Positions 1 to 6,808 of a stretch of DNA of 8,248 nucleotides are shown here, one piece after another. How positions within the stretch are numbered: the stretch's first letter is position 1; every line of letters begins with the position of its first letter. The DNA is taken from positions 1 to 8,248 of the forward strand of contig JAAYJP010000269.1 in NCBI GenBank assembly GCA_012522875.1. Reading direction: 5' to 3'. The position numbers and the translations under genes are program-made. This DNA comes from Clostridiales bacterium. GTDB taxonomy: Bacteria; Bacillota; Clostridia; Christensenellales; Aristaeellaceae. Below the pieces are notes generated by a model, which saw only the letters and a list, made by a program, of their open reading frames with translations, did not search any database and was not told where the DNA came from.

Positions 1-1602
1 TCCCAGGGCCTGTGCAGCCAGGTGTTCTACCTCACCGCCCGGGGCACCCAGCGCCTGGCCCCCAGGAAGGAGCTGGACCGGATGGCGGAGGAGGGCCTAA
101 AAGCCTTTTGCCTGACGCTGTACGCCAAGGAGAAACTCTGCCCCATGGAGGAGGTTCGATGCCACCCGGACTTCTGCCCGCGCGCCAGAGGCCATTACCT
201 GCGCCTGGGGGGTGCTGTGGAAGAGGCGGTCAGGGCCTTCCGCTGGGAGCGGGAGGAGGTCATGGCCCTGGCTGATGCCTACCTTCTCTGCCCGTTTGAG
301 TTCAGCCTGTCGCTGTGCGAGATTGCCGATGTGGTGATCGGGGACTACAATTACGCCTTTGATCCCCGGGTGCGGCTGTCCAGGATCTTTGACATGCCCC
401 GGGGCGTTGCCATCCTGGTGGATGAAGCCCACAACCTGGCCGACCGGGCGCGGGATATGCTTTCAGGGGAATTGTCCCTGCCCCGCCTGATAATGGCGCG
501 CCGGGAGGCTGGGAAGGCCTATGGGCGGGGCGGCACGCTTTACAAGGCCTTCACGCCGCTTATCCGGCTTCTGGACAAGGCGGAATCGCCCTTTTTGCCG
601 GACAGGCTGGAGACGGCCTCGGGGGCTTTGGTGGATATCCTGGGCGGCAGCCGTTTCCCGGGAGCGGGAGACCTGGCCCGGGAATTGATCGCCTTCCTTC
701 AGGCCATCAGGCGGGGTGTGGATAACCCGGATTATCACCTCCGCTGGGAGCCCCGGCCCCGGAGCGGACAGGCCCGGATCATCAACCTGAACCCCGCACC
801 CTACTTGAGGGAACTGACCGCCAGGCTGGCAGGCGTTGTGTGCTTCTCCGCCACCCTCAATCCCCTTCATGCCATGAGCCGGATTCTGGGCGGGGAAAAG
901 GAGGACGCCTGCCTGGCCCTGCCCTCGCCCTTCCCCCGGGAGCACCTGCTCACCCTTCAGTATGCTGTCAACACCCGCTATCAGGCACGGGAGGGCAGCC
1001 TGCTCCCCGCGGCCCGGGCCATCGCGGCGCTGTATGAAGCCCGCCCGGGAAAGGTGATTGCCTATTTTCCTTCCTTTGCTTATTTGCGCAGGGTGCGGGA
1101 TGTGATAGGGACGGAAACGCCGGATATTCCCCTTGTTTCCCAGGCGCCCGGCATGGACGAATCCGCGCGTGAGGATTTCCTCAGCCGCTTCACCGGGGAC
1201 GATGAGCCCCTTTTGGGCCTGTGCGTGCTGGGCGGTGTTTTTGCCGAGGGAGTGGACCTGCCGGGAGAACAGCTTATCTCCGCCGCCATCCTGGGCGTGG
1301 GCCTGCCCCAGGTGAACCGGGAGCGGGCCCTGTATCAGGCCCGGATGGAGGAAGCCTACAAGGACGGCTTTGGCTTTGCCTACCGCTATCCCGGTATGCA
1401 GAAGGTGTGCCAGGCGGCAGGCAGGCTTATCCGTTCAGAGCATGACCGGGGGGTGCTGCTGCTTTTGGACGATCGCTTCACCCAGCGGGGCTACCGGGAA
1501 CTTCTGCCTGAGCATATAGCGATGGACCGGGTACATTCCATTGCGGAGATACATGACACTGCCCGGGATTTCTGGGGGAGCGCCCCCAAGGAGGAGCCAT
1601 GA
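1..1602 (+). CDS. DinG/XPD-family (Rad3-like) ATP-dependent DNA helicase, 5' end missing
   Basis: Superfamily 2 helicase of the XPD/DinG group, which unwinds DNA 5' to 3' in repair or in processing of damaged or structured DNA. The frame is open from base 1, so the start and the Walker A motif lie upstream; about 533 codons are visible, and family members are often 700-800 residues. Visible signals are the DEAH box (codons 421-432), a preceding cysteine-rich segment with Cys codons at 139, 160, 175 and 289 that fits the iron-sulfur cluster domain (another Cys at 109 leaves the exact ligands unsettled), a motif V-like GVFAEGVDLPG, and motif VI QAAGRLIR (1411-1434). The GTG at 22 is internal and not a start. 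The TGA overlaps the ATG of the next gene by 4 bases, implying co-transcription and coupled translation. Family assignment is firm; which DinG subgroup, and whether an upstream nuclease domain is fused, cannot be seen. Confidence 0.93.
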   Translation, partial: SQGLCSQVFYLTARGTQRLAPRKELDRMAEEGLKAFCLTLYAKEKLCPMEEVRCHPDFCPRARGHYLRLGGAVEEAVRAFRWEREEVMALADAYLLCPFEFSLSLCEIADVVIGDYNYAFDPRVRLSRIFDMPRGVAILVDEAHNLADRARDMLSGELSLPRLIMARREAGKAYGRGGTLYKAFTPLIRLLDKAESPFLPDRLETASGALVDILGGSRFPGAGDLARELIAFLQAIRRGVDNPDYHLRWEPRPRSGQARIINLNPAPYLRELTARLAGVVCFSATLNPLHAMSRILGGEKEDACLALPSPFPREHLLTLQYAVNTRYQAREGSLLPAARAIAALYEARPGKVIAYFPSFAYLRRVRDVIGTETPDIPLVSQAPGMDESAREDFLSRFTGDDEPLLGLCVLGGVFAEGVDLPGEQLISAAILGVGLPQVNRERALYQARMEEAYKDGFGFAYRYPGMQKVCQAAGRLIRSEHDRGVLLLLDDRFTQRGYRELLPEHIAMDRVHSIAEIHDTARDFWGSAPKEEP

Positions 1603-2141
1603 CCAGACTGCCCCAACGCCACCTGGGGGAGGTGGAGCGAAAGCTGCTCACCCTCTATGCGCTTCGCGCCCTTGGCCCCTGCACCAACCTGCAGCTTATC
1701 ACCTTCATGGGAGAAACCGAGGTGATGAACTATTTTGACCTGCAGACGGCGCTGTATGAACTCCTGAGCGGGGGGCTGATTGACCGGGCTCCCATGAAAG
1801 GGGATGAGCGCTACACCCTGACCCGGGCCGGGGAGGGAGCCATCGCCCTGTTCGCCCAGCGGGCTGTCACCCGGGATACAGACACCATTGATGAAAAGGC
1901 CCCGGCCTACAGGGCCCGCTGGCAGAGGGAAAGGGAGGTTTTTGCCGGGATCAGCCATGAGGGGCAGCATGAATACCATGTGTCCATGGGTATTTCAGAC
2001 GGTGAGATGCCGTTGATGCGCCTGGACCTGTCCCTGCCCACTGCCGCCCTGGCCGAGCGCTTCCGCGCTGCCTGGCAGGAGGAGGCCCAGGGCATCTACG
2101 ACCATGTCCTGCGCCGCCTCTCAGGTGAGGAGGGGGTATGA
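1599..2141 (+). CDS. DUF4364 family winged-helix protein
   Basis: A 180-residue protein recognised as DUF4364, a Firmicutes family of unproven function. Residues 12-85 read as a winged helix: a hydrophobic helix (LLTLYALRAL), a second region carrying NYFDLQTALYELLSGGLI, and a wing ending in RYTLTRAGEGAIALF. Residues 105-175 form a second domain with alternating strands and a C-terminal helix; no catalytic residues or membrane segments are apparent. The family fold suggests DNA binding, so a transcription regulator is a reasonable inference, but targets are unknown. The start is fixed by AAGGAGG at 1588-1594, inside the end of the helicase gene, and by the ATGA overlap. It overlaps the ispDF start in the same way, so the three genes should share one transcript. 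Confidence 0.88.
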   Translation: MTRLPQRHLGEVERKLLTLYALRALGPCTNLQLITFMGETEVMNYFDLQTALYELLSGGLIDRAPMKGDERYTLTRAGEGAIALFAQRAVTRDTDTIDEKAPAYRARWQREREVFAGISHEGQHEYHVSMGISDGEMPLMRLDLSLPTAALAERFRAAWQEEAQGIYDHVLRRLSGEEGV

Positions 2142-3277
2142 GCGTCTGGGGCGTCCTGGTGGCGGCCGGCAGCGGAATAAGGCTGGGGGCCGGTATAAAC
2201 AAGGCACTTCTGCTTCTGGGAGGTGAAGCGCTGTTCTGCCACGGCTTCAGGGCACTCAAGAGGGTTTGCGCCGGCGTGGTGCTGGTCATCCGGCCGGAGG
2301 ATCAGGCAGAGGTGGAAGAAGCCCTTCTTCACGGCGGCCTTCAGGCGGACAGGATGGCCTATGGCGGGGAAACCCGCCGCCAATCGGTGGAGAACGCCCT
2401 GGCCCAACTTCCGGCGGATGCCCAAATCGTGCTGGTACATGATGCCGCCCGGCCCTTTGCCGGAGAAGGGATGATGCGGGAGGTGATCCGCAAAGCCCAT
2501 GAAGCGGGCGCGGCGGTGCCGGCCTTGCCCATGACTGACACCCTGAAAAAATCCCGGGGGGAGTTTATTGCCGGCACCCAATCCAGGGAAGGCCTCTACG
2601 CTGTGCAGACCCCCCAGGGCTTCCGGCGGGATATCCTGGAACGGGCCTACAAGGAGTGTTCCGACGCCCTCACGGACGATGCCGGGCTGGTGGAGCGCTT
2701 GGGCCTGCCCGTGGCGCTGGTGCCTGGCAGCCGACACAACATTAAAATTACGCTGCCGGAGGATTTTTCCATGGCAGAAAAATTGATGCGCATGCCCCCA
2801 CGTGTGGGCCTGGGCTATGATGTGCACCGCCTGGTGGAAGGCCGTGCGCTCATCCTGGGCGGGGTGACCATTCCCCATGAAAAGGGCCTGATGGGCCATT
2901 CGGACGCGGATGCCGCCCTCCACGCCCTGACGGATGCGCTGCTTGGCGCATGCGCCCTGGGGGACATCGGGGGGCACTTTCCCGATACCGACCCGGCTTA
3001 CAAAGGCATATCATCCTTGGCATTGCTGGAAAAAACCGTGGCACTGCTGCAGAAAAAGGGATTCACCCCCCTTTCGTGCGACCTCACCATCCAGGCCCAG
3101 CGCCCCAAGCTGGCTCCCCACCTTCCCCGGATGCAGGCAAACATCGCGGCCGCCCTGGGCGTCTCCCCTGGCAAGGTGGGCCTCAAAGCCACCACCACTG
3201 AGGGCCTGGGCTTTGTGGGCCGGGAGGAAGGCATCGCAGTTCAGGCGGTGGCGGTGGTGGAGGAATGCCGTTTGTAG
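2138..3277 (+). CDS. ispDF: Bifunctional IspD/IspF: MEP cytidylyltransferase and MEcPP synthase
   Basis: A 379-residue cytoplasmic fusion of two enzymes of the MEP isoprenoid pathway. The IspD half (about 1-218) transfers CMP from CTP to 2-C-methyl-D-erythritol 4-phosphate. It shows VLVAAGSGIRLG with Arg15, Lys22 in the GINK motif, HDAARP at 101-106, VQTPQGFR, TDDAG at 179-183 and NIKIT at 201-205. The IspF half (about 221-379) cyclises CDP-ME 2-phosphate to MEcPP. It shows GYDVH (Asp228, His230) and GHSDAD (His254), the expected metal ligands, then FPDTDP and KATTTEGLGF. The linker is only a few residues. Both active sites look intact. IspE, which acts between these steps, is not in the window. 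The start is supported by GAGGAGG at 2127-2133 and by the 4-base overlap with the DUF4364 gene. Confidence 0.96.
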   Translation: MSVWGVLVAAGSGIRLGAGINKALLLLGGEALFCHGFRALKRVCAGVVLVIRPEDQAEVEEALLHGGLQADRMAYGGETRRQSVENALAQLPADAQIVLVHDAARPFAGEGMMREVIRKAHEAGAAVPALPMTDTLKKSRGEFIAGTQSREGLYAVQTPQGFRRDILERAYKECSDALTDDAGLVERLGLPVALVPGSRHNIKITLPEDFSMAEKLMRMPPRVGLGYDVHRLVEGRALILGGVTIPHEKGLMGHSDADAALHALTDALLGACALGDIGGHFPDTDPAYKGISSLALLEKTVALLQKKGFTPLSCDLTIQAQRPKLAPHLPRMQANIAAALGVSPGKVGLKATTTEGLGFVGREEGIAVQAVAVVEECRL

Positions 3278-3300
3278 CACGGCGGGGTTTATGATAAAAT
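3272..3300 (+). promoter_or_regulatory. Possible sigma-70-type promoter before the HerA-like gene
   Basis: TTGTAG (3272-3277, overlapping the end of ispDF) and TAAAAT (3295-3300) are 17 bases apart. The -10 matches consensus at 5 of 6 positions, the -35 at only 3 of 6. The AT-rich stretch stands out in a GC-rich window and lies in the first real gap after the overlapping cluster. No operator is evident. It is inferred from sequence only and could be an AT-rich spacer. Confidence 0.35.
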
Positions 3301-3343
3301 AAATCAAACTTTCGGGCGTGAATTGATCCCGCAAAAATTGAAC

Positions 3344-3348
3344 GGAGG
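3344..3348 (+). promoter_or_regulatory. Ribosome binding site of the HerA-like gene
   Basis: GGAGG lies 8 bases before the ATG at 3357, in an AT-rich leader. It fixes that start; the frame has no better candidate upstream. Confidence 0.8.
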
Positions 3349-3356
3349 AAAATCAT

Positions 3357-5120
3357 ATGCTTCTGGATAATCAAGTGTGGCTGGGCACATCCCAGGAGGG
3401 CCGGGTCACCATGCTGCCCCAGATGGCCAACCGCCACGGGCTGATCTCCGGCGCCACCGGCACCGGAAAAACTGTCACCCTGCAGGTGATGGCGGAGGCT
3501 TTTTCCCAGATGGGCGTTCCCGTGTTTATGGCGGATGTAAAGGGAGACCTGGCTGGGCTGGTCAAGCCGGGCGAAATCAACGACAAGATCCGGGAGCGCC
3601 TGGAACTATGCGGCGTTGAGCACTTTACCCCCCAGGGGAACCCGGTGACGCTTTGGGATGTGTATGGCACTTCAGGCCACCCCGTGAGGACCACGGTGAG
3701 CGAGATGGGGCCGCTGCTCCTCGCCCGGATGCTGCAGTTAAACGACACACAGGCCGGCGTCCTGAGCATCGTATTCCGGATTGCGGACGACGAGGGCTTT
3801 TTGCTGACTGACCTCAAAGACCTCAGGGCGATGCTGGCTTACTGCGGCGACAAGGCGGGAGACTACACCCTGCGCTATGGCAACATCTCCAAGGCCTCCG
3901 TGGGCGCCATCCAGCGGGCTGTTGGGGTGCTGGAAGACCAGGGGGGGGACCAGTTCTTTGGCGAGCCGGCGCTGGACATCGCCGACTGGTTTGTCAGGGA
4001 TGAAGAAGGCCGCGGGATGATCAACATTTTGGCGGCCGACAAGCTTTTCTTAAGGCCTTATATGTACTCGGTGTTTATGCTGTGGATGCTGGGGGAACTT
4101 TACGAGCTTCTGCCTGAACAGGGGGACAGCGAGCTGCCCCGGATGGTGTTCTTCTTTGATGAAGCACACCTGCTGTTTGAGGACTGCCCCCGGGAACTCC
4201 TGAACAAGGTGGAGCTCACCATCCGCCTTATCCGCTCCAAAGGGGTGGGCGTGTTTTTCATCACGCAGAATCCAGCGGATGTCCCCTCCACGGTGCTGGG
4301 CCAGCTGGCTGCCCGGGTGCAGCACGCGCTGAGGGCCTTCACCCCTCAGGAACAGAAAGTAATCAAGACGGTGGCACAGACCTTCAGAACCAACCCCGCC
4401 TTTGACATGGAGCAGGCCATCACCGAGCTTAAGACCGGGGAAGCGCTCCTGTCCTTCCTGGATGAGAAGGGAGCCCCCGGCATCACCCAGCGGGCCGTCA
4501 TCCTGCCGCCCCAGTCCGCCATCGGTGCCATTTCTGGTACCCTGCGGCAAAACATCATCGACACCAGCGAGCTAAAGGACAAATACGACCAGATGTTTGA
4601 CCGGGAGAGCGCCTATGAGATGCTGGCTGCCAAATACGCCTCCCAGGGCGTGACCGGTACTGCCCGGGTGATCCTGGAAGAGGGCCAGGGCCTGGTGGAA
4701 GAAGTGGCGCAGACAGGCACCGAATCCTTCAAAACCACTTTCACGGTGTTTGATCCGGCCACTGGGCAGTATGTCCAGCGCCAGGTGGAAGCACCCATGG
4801 CGCCGGAGCCCGTGGTGACGCCCCATCAGGAGGCGGCCCCAGCCCCCGTGCCCCAGAGCGTGCGCAAAGTGGAACAGGCGCCTCCGCCGGTGCTGGTCTA
4901 CAACCCCCAGACCGGCCAGTATGAGCCCCAGCAGGTGGCGGCAGTCCGGGAAGCGGCCCCGGTGAAGGTGGAGAAGGAAGCAAAAAAAACCACCCGCACC
5001 GTCAAAACCATTGGCGAGAAGATGCTGGACAACTTCACCCGCTCCACCGCCTCCGGCGCCGGGTATACCATGGGCCGCACGCTGTCCCGGGGGATCCTGG
5101 ACATCCTGGGCATCAAGTGA
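3357..5120 (+). CDS. HerA-like ATPase, YjgR/DUF853 family
   Basis: A 587-residue cytoplasmic P-loop ATPase of the HerA/FtsK superfamily, YjgR (DUF853) branch. The motor domain (about 20-400) has Walker A GATGTGKT at 32-39, Walker B MVFFFDEAH at 263-271, an ITQNP sensor-like motif at 302-306 and an arginine (Arg320, in LAARVQHALRAF) placed like the HerA arginine finger. The family is larger than archaeal HerA mainly at its C terminus. Here residues about 440-545 are rich in Pro, Glu, Gln and Val and carry two copies of a VxxPxTGQYxxxQV motif (464-477 and 514-527). A short conserved tail (549-587) follows, with basic and glycine-rich character. HerA in archaea works with the nuclease NurA, but no NurA is next to this gene. 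The substrate of YjgR proteins is not established; DNA translocation is inferred from the superfamily. A run of eight G bases (3941-3948) falls in the coding sequence and the frame is intact. It may share a transcript with the phosphofructokinase gene 25 bases downstream. Confidence 0.92.
   Translation: MLLDNQVWLGTSQEGRVTMLPQMANRHGLISGATGTGKTVTLQVMAEAFSQMGVPVFMADVKGDLAGLVKPGEINDKIRERLELCGVEHFTPQGNPVTLWDVYGTSGHPVRTTVSEMGPLLLARMLQLNDTQAGVLSIVFRIADDEGFLLTDLKDLRAMLAYCGDKAGDYTLRYGNISKASVGAIQRAVGVLEDQGGDQFFGEPALDIADWFVRDEEGRGMINILAADKLFLRPYMYSVFMLWMLGELYELLPEQGDSELPRMVFFFDEAHLLFEDCPRELLNKVELTIRLIRSKGVGVFFITQNPADVPSTVLGQLAARVQHALRAFTPQEQKVIKTVAQTFRTNPAFDMEQAITELKTGEALLSFLDEKGAPGITQRAVILPPQSAIGAISGTLRQNIIDTSELKDKYDQMFDRESAYEMLAAKYASQGVTGTARVILEEGQGLVEEVAQTGTESFKTTFTVFDPATGQYVQRQVEAPMAPEPVVTPHQEAAPAPVPQSVRKVEQAPPPVLVYNPQTGQYEPQQVAAVREAAPVKVEKEAKKTTRTVKTIGEKMLDNFTRSTASGAGYTMGRTLSRGILDILGIK
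4746..4940 (+). repeat. Two degenerate VxxPxTGQYxxxQV repeats in the HerA-like protein
   Basis: Residues 464-477 (VFDPATGQYVQRQV) and 514-527 (VYNPQTGQYEPQQV) match at 9 of 14 positions. They are separated by a 36-residue Pro/Ala/Val/Glu-rich linker. Codons differ between the copies, so the similarity is at protein level and is not a recent DNA duplication. The feature spans both copies and the linker, plus about four codons after the second copy. Function unknown; the low-complexity linker suggests short binding motifs in a flexible arm. Confidence 0.75.
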
Positions 5121-5132
5121 GCCAGACAAGAC

Positions 5133-5138
5133 AGGAGG
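5133..5138 (+). promoter_or_regulatory. Ribosome binding site deciding the phosphofructokinase start
   Basis: A perfect AGGAGG sits 7 bases before the ATG at 5146. The frame is open upstream to a GTG at 5011 inside the HerA-like gene. This site, together with the family-typical N terminus MRIGILTSGGDCPG, places the start at 5146. Confidence 0.88.
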
Positions 5139-5145
5139 CGAAGCC

Positions 5146-6213
5146 ATGCGCATTGGCATTCTGACCAGCGGGGGCGACTGTCCGGGCCTAAACGCCGCCA
5201 TCCGCGGCGTAGCCCGGGCCGCCTACCAGACGCTGGACGCGGAGATCATCGGCATCCGTGCCGGCTACCGGGGCCTGATCGACGGGGATTACCAAATCAT
5301 GGAGCGCCATCAGTTCTCCGGGATCCTCACCCTGGGCGGGACCATCCTGGGCACCAGCCGAACCCCCTTCCGCAATATGCGGGTGGTGGAAGAGGACAAC
5401 GTGGACAAGGTTTACGCCATGAAGATGAACTACAAGGCCATGAGGCTGGACTGCCTGGTAGCCCTGGGGGGCAACGGCACCCACAAGACGGCCAACCTTT
5501 TGAGCGATGAGGGGCTGAATGTTATCGGCCTTCCCAAGACCATAGACAACGACATCTTCGGCACCGACTTCACCTTTGGCTTCCACACGGCAGTGGATAT
5601 CGCCACGGATGTCATCGACCGCATCCATACCACCGCTGCCAGCCACAGCCGCTGCATGGTTATCGAGATCATGGGCAACAAGGCCGGCTGGCTGACGCTC
5701 TACGCCGGCATGGCAGGCGGGGCGGATGTGATCCTTTTGCCAGAGATCCCCTATGATATCGAACGGGTAGCGAAGGTGCTGGATGACCGGGCCAAACTGG
5801 GCAAATTCTTCACCATTATCGCCGTGGCCGAAGGCGCGATGAGCCAGGAAGAGGCGGCCATGAAAAAGAAGGAGCGGGAAGCTGCCCGGATGGAGCGCGA
5901 GTTCTATAATGTGTCCCAGCACATCGCAGCCCAGCTGGAAAAGCTGACCAATGTGGAGTGCCGCACAGTCATTCCCGGCCACATGCAGCGCGGGGGCAGC
6001 CCCTGTGCCTATGACAGGGTGCTGTCCACCCAGTTTGGCGTACACGCGGCGCATCTCATCAAGCAAGGGCAGTTTGGTGTAACGGTGGCCCTTGCGGGCC
6101 AGCAAATCACGCAAAACCGCCTGGCCGATATCGCTGGTGTCCCCAAACCGGTGGACCCGGAAAGCCAGATTATCAGGGCCGCCCGCAACATCAATATTTC
6201 CTTCGGCGACTAA
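5146..6213 (+). CDS. pfkA: 6-phosphofructokinase, group III-like
   Basis: A 355-residue cytoplasmic enzyme that phosphorylates fructose 6-phosphate to fructose 1,6-bisphosphate, the committed step of glycolysis. It has the full signature set: TSGGDCPGLNAAIR at 7-20, GTSR at 69-72, GGNGT at 108-112, PKTIDND at 130-136 with the catalytic base Asp134, MGNKAGW at 176-182, LLPE ending at Glu200, and GHMQRGG at 278-284. It is longer than the roughly 320-residue E. coli type and resembles the ATP/PPi group III lineage. Gly111 (E. coli Gly104) favours ATP, while Lys131 (E. coli Gly124) is found in PPi-using and some ATP-using enzymes. Asn110 replaces the usual Asp103, which helps bind magnesium. ATP use is therefore likely but not certain. 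A Glu/Lys/Arg/Met-rich helix (about 232-252) looks like a surface insertion. The symbol is by analogy only. A hairpin follows at 6238. Confidence 0.94.
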   Translation: MRIGILTSGGDCPGLNAAIRGVARAAYQTLDAEIIGIRAGYRGLIDGDYQIMERHQFSGILTLGGTILGTSRTPFRNMRVVEEDNVDKVYAMKMNYKAMRLDCLVALGGNGTHKTANLLSDEGLNVIGLPKTIDNDIFGTDFTFGFHTAVDIATDVIDRIHTTAASHSRCMVIEIMGNKAGWLTLYAGMAGGADVILLPEIPYDIERVAKVLDDRAKLGKFFTIIAVAEGAMSQEEAAMKKKEREAARMEREFYNVSQHIAAQLEKLTNVECRTVIPGHMQRGGSPCAYDRVLSTQFGVHAAHLIKQGQFGVTVALAGQQITQNRLADIAGVPKPVDPESQIIRAARNINISFGD

Positions 6214-6237
6214 GGCAGAGGCCTTCCGCCCCAGCGC

Positions 6238-6269
6238 CGCCCGCCGCATGAAAACCATCACGGCGGGCG
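6238..6269 (+). terminator. GC-rich hairpin after phosphofructokinase, possible terminator
   Basis: CGCCCGCCG (6238-6246) pairs perfectly with CGGCGGGCG (6261-6269) around a 14-base loop; within the loop ATG and CAT could add three pairs. The hairpin is 24 bases past the phosphofructokinase stop and is followed only by TTATAT. Termination may therefore be partial or factor-assisted, or the hairpin may protect the transcript end. Confidence 0.5.
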
Positions 6270-6292
6270 TTATATCCTGTGGAAAGAAAAAC

Positions 6293-6298
6293 AGGAGG
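6293..6298 (+). promoter_or_regulatory. Ribosome binding site deciding the zinc-finger protein start
   Basis: AGGAGG lies 7 bases before the ATG at 6306. An in-frame GTG at 6279 would place this site inside the coding sequence, so 6306 is preferred. The protein then begins directly at its zinc finger. Confidence 0.85.
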
Positions 6299-6305
6299 AA
6301 ACCCT

Positions 6306-6806
6306 ATGTGGATTTGCAGCCGCTGCCAGACAGCCAACAAGGAGGGCTACAGCCAGTGTGTGCAGTGTTCGGCCCCGCGTAACGCCAGGCGTTTTGGCGC
6401 TGGCACGCCTGTTTCGGCGCCCAGTGTACAGACAGCCTCGCCTGAACGGCGGATGCAGCAGCCTGATACTGGCAGCCAGGAGCTCCCGCCCCCGCCCATA
6501 ACCAGGCGCCAGGCAGTGCCTGCCGCCCCTCCCCGGCGCGCAAATGGCGGTTTCATCCGCTGGGTGGGCATCCTCCTGGCAGTGCTTCTGCCGGCGCTCA
6601 CCGGGCTGGTGGCAGCCCTCAGGATGGATGTGATAGCTCCGGTCATCCATGGGCTTTTCTTTGGGCCTGAGGCTGTGGCGCCCGGTTTGCTGGGCCAGGT
6701 GAGTTACTGGGCCATGGCTTTTCTGGCCATGCTGCTTGTGATGGTGCCCGGGCTGGCGCTTATTGCCTTAAGCCGCCTGATGGGCCTGTCCCGCAGGGGC
6801 AGATAA
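6306..6806 (+). CDS. Small membrane protein with N-terminal RanBP2-type zinc finger
   Basis: A 166-residue protein I cannot name. Residues 2-21 fit the RanBP2-type zinc finger exactly: W-x-C-x2-C-x3-N-x6-C-x2-C, with Trp2, Cys4, Cys7, Asn11, Cys18 and Cys21. Residues 22-82 form a Pro/Ala/Arg-rich, probably disordered linker. Then come two likely membrane helices, about 84-105 and 134-157, with a hydrophobic segment (108-128) between them that may lie in or on the membrane. Basic residues at 76-85 and the LSRRGR end suggest, by the positive-inside rule, that the zinc finger and both termini are cytoplasmic. In other systems this finger binds RNA or ubiquitin; its bacterial partners are unknown. 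The gene ends 2 bases before thpR, so the two are probably co-expressed. Codon use resembles the neighbours. The gene call is good; the role is open. Confidence 0.82.
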   Translation: MWICSRCQTANKEGYSQCVQCSAPRNARRFGAGTPVSAPSVQTASPERRMQQPDTGSQELPPPPITRRQAVPAAPPRRANGGFIRWVGILLAVLLPALTGLVAALRMDVIAPVIHGLFFGPEAVAPGLLGQVSYWAMAFLAMLLVMVPGLALIALSRLMGLSRRGR

Positions 6807-6808
6807 CA

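Noticed and set aside
2096..2977. Open frame of 293 codons on the - strand opposite ispDF
   Set aside because: The + strand gene has all IspD/IspF motifs; the antisense translation is rich in His, Gln and Pro and has no recognisable domain.
3244..3263. GG-repeat tract that could form a two-layer G-quadruplex at the end of ispDF
   Set aside because: It is explained by Val, Ala and Glu codons at the IspF C terminus in a GC-rich gene, and two-layer motifs are weak predictors.
3357..5120. HerA-like gene as part of a HerA-based phage defence system
   Set aside because: No DUF4297, SIR2, NurA or other effector gene is adjacent; neighbours are metabolic, and the protein fits the widespread YjgR family.
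5011..5145. Upstream GTG start for phosphofructokinase
   Set aside because: It would add 45 residues unlike the family and overlap the HerA-like gene; the perfect ribosome binding site and canonical N terminus are at 5146.
5188..6261. Long open frame of 357 codons on the - strand opposite phosphofructokinase
   Set aside because: It is exactly antisense to a well-conserved gene, has no family resemblance and is typical of shadow frames in GC-rich DNA.
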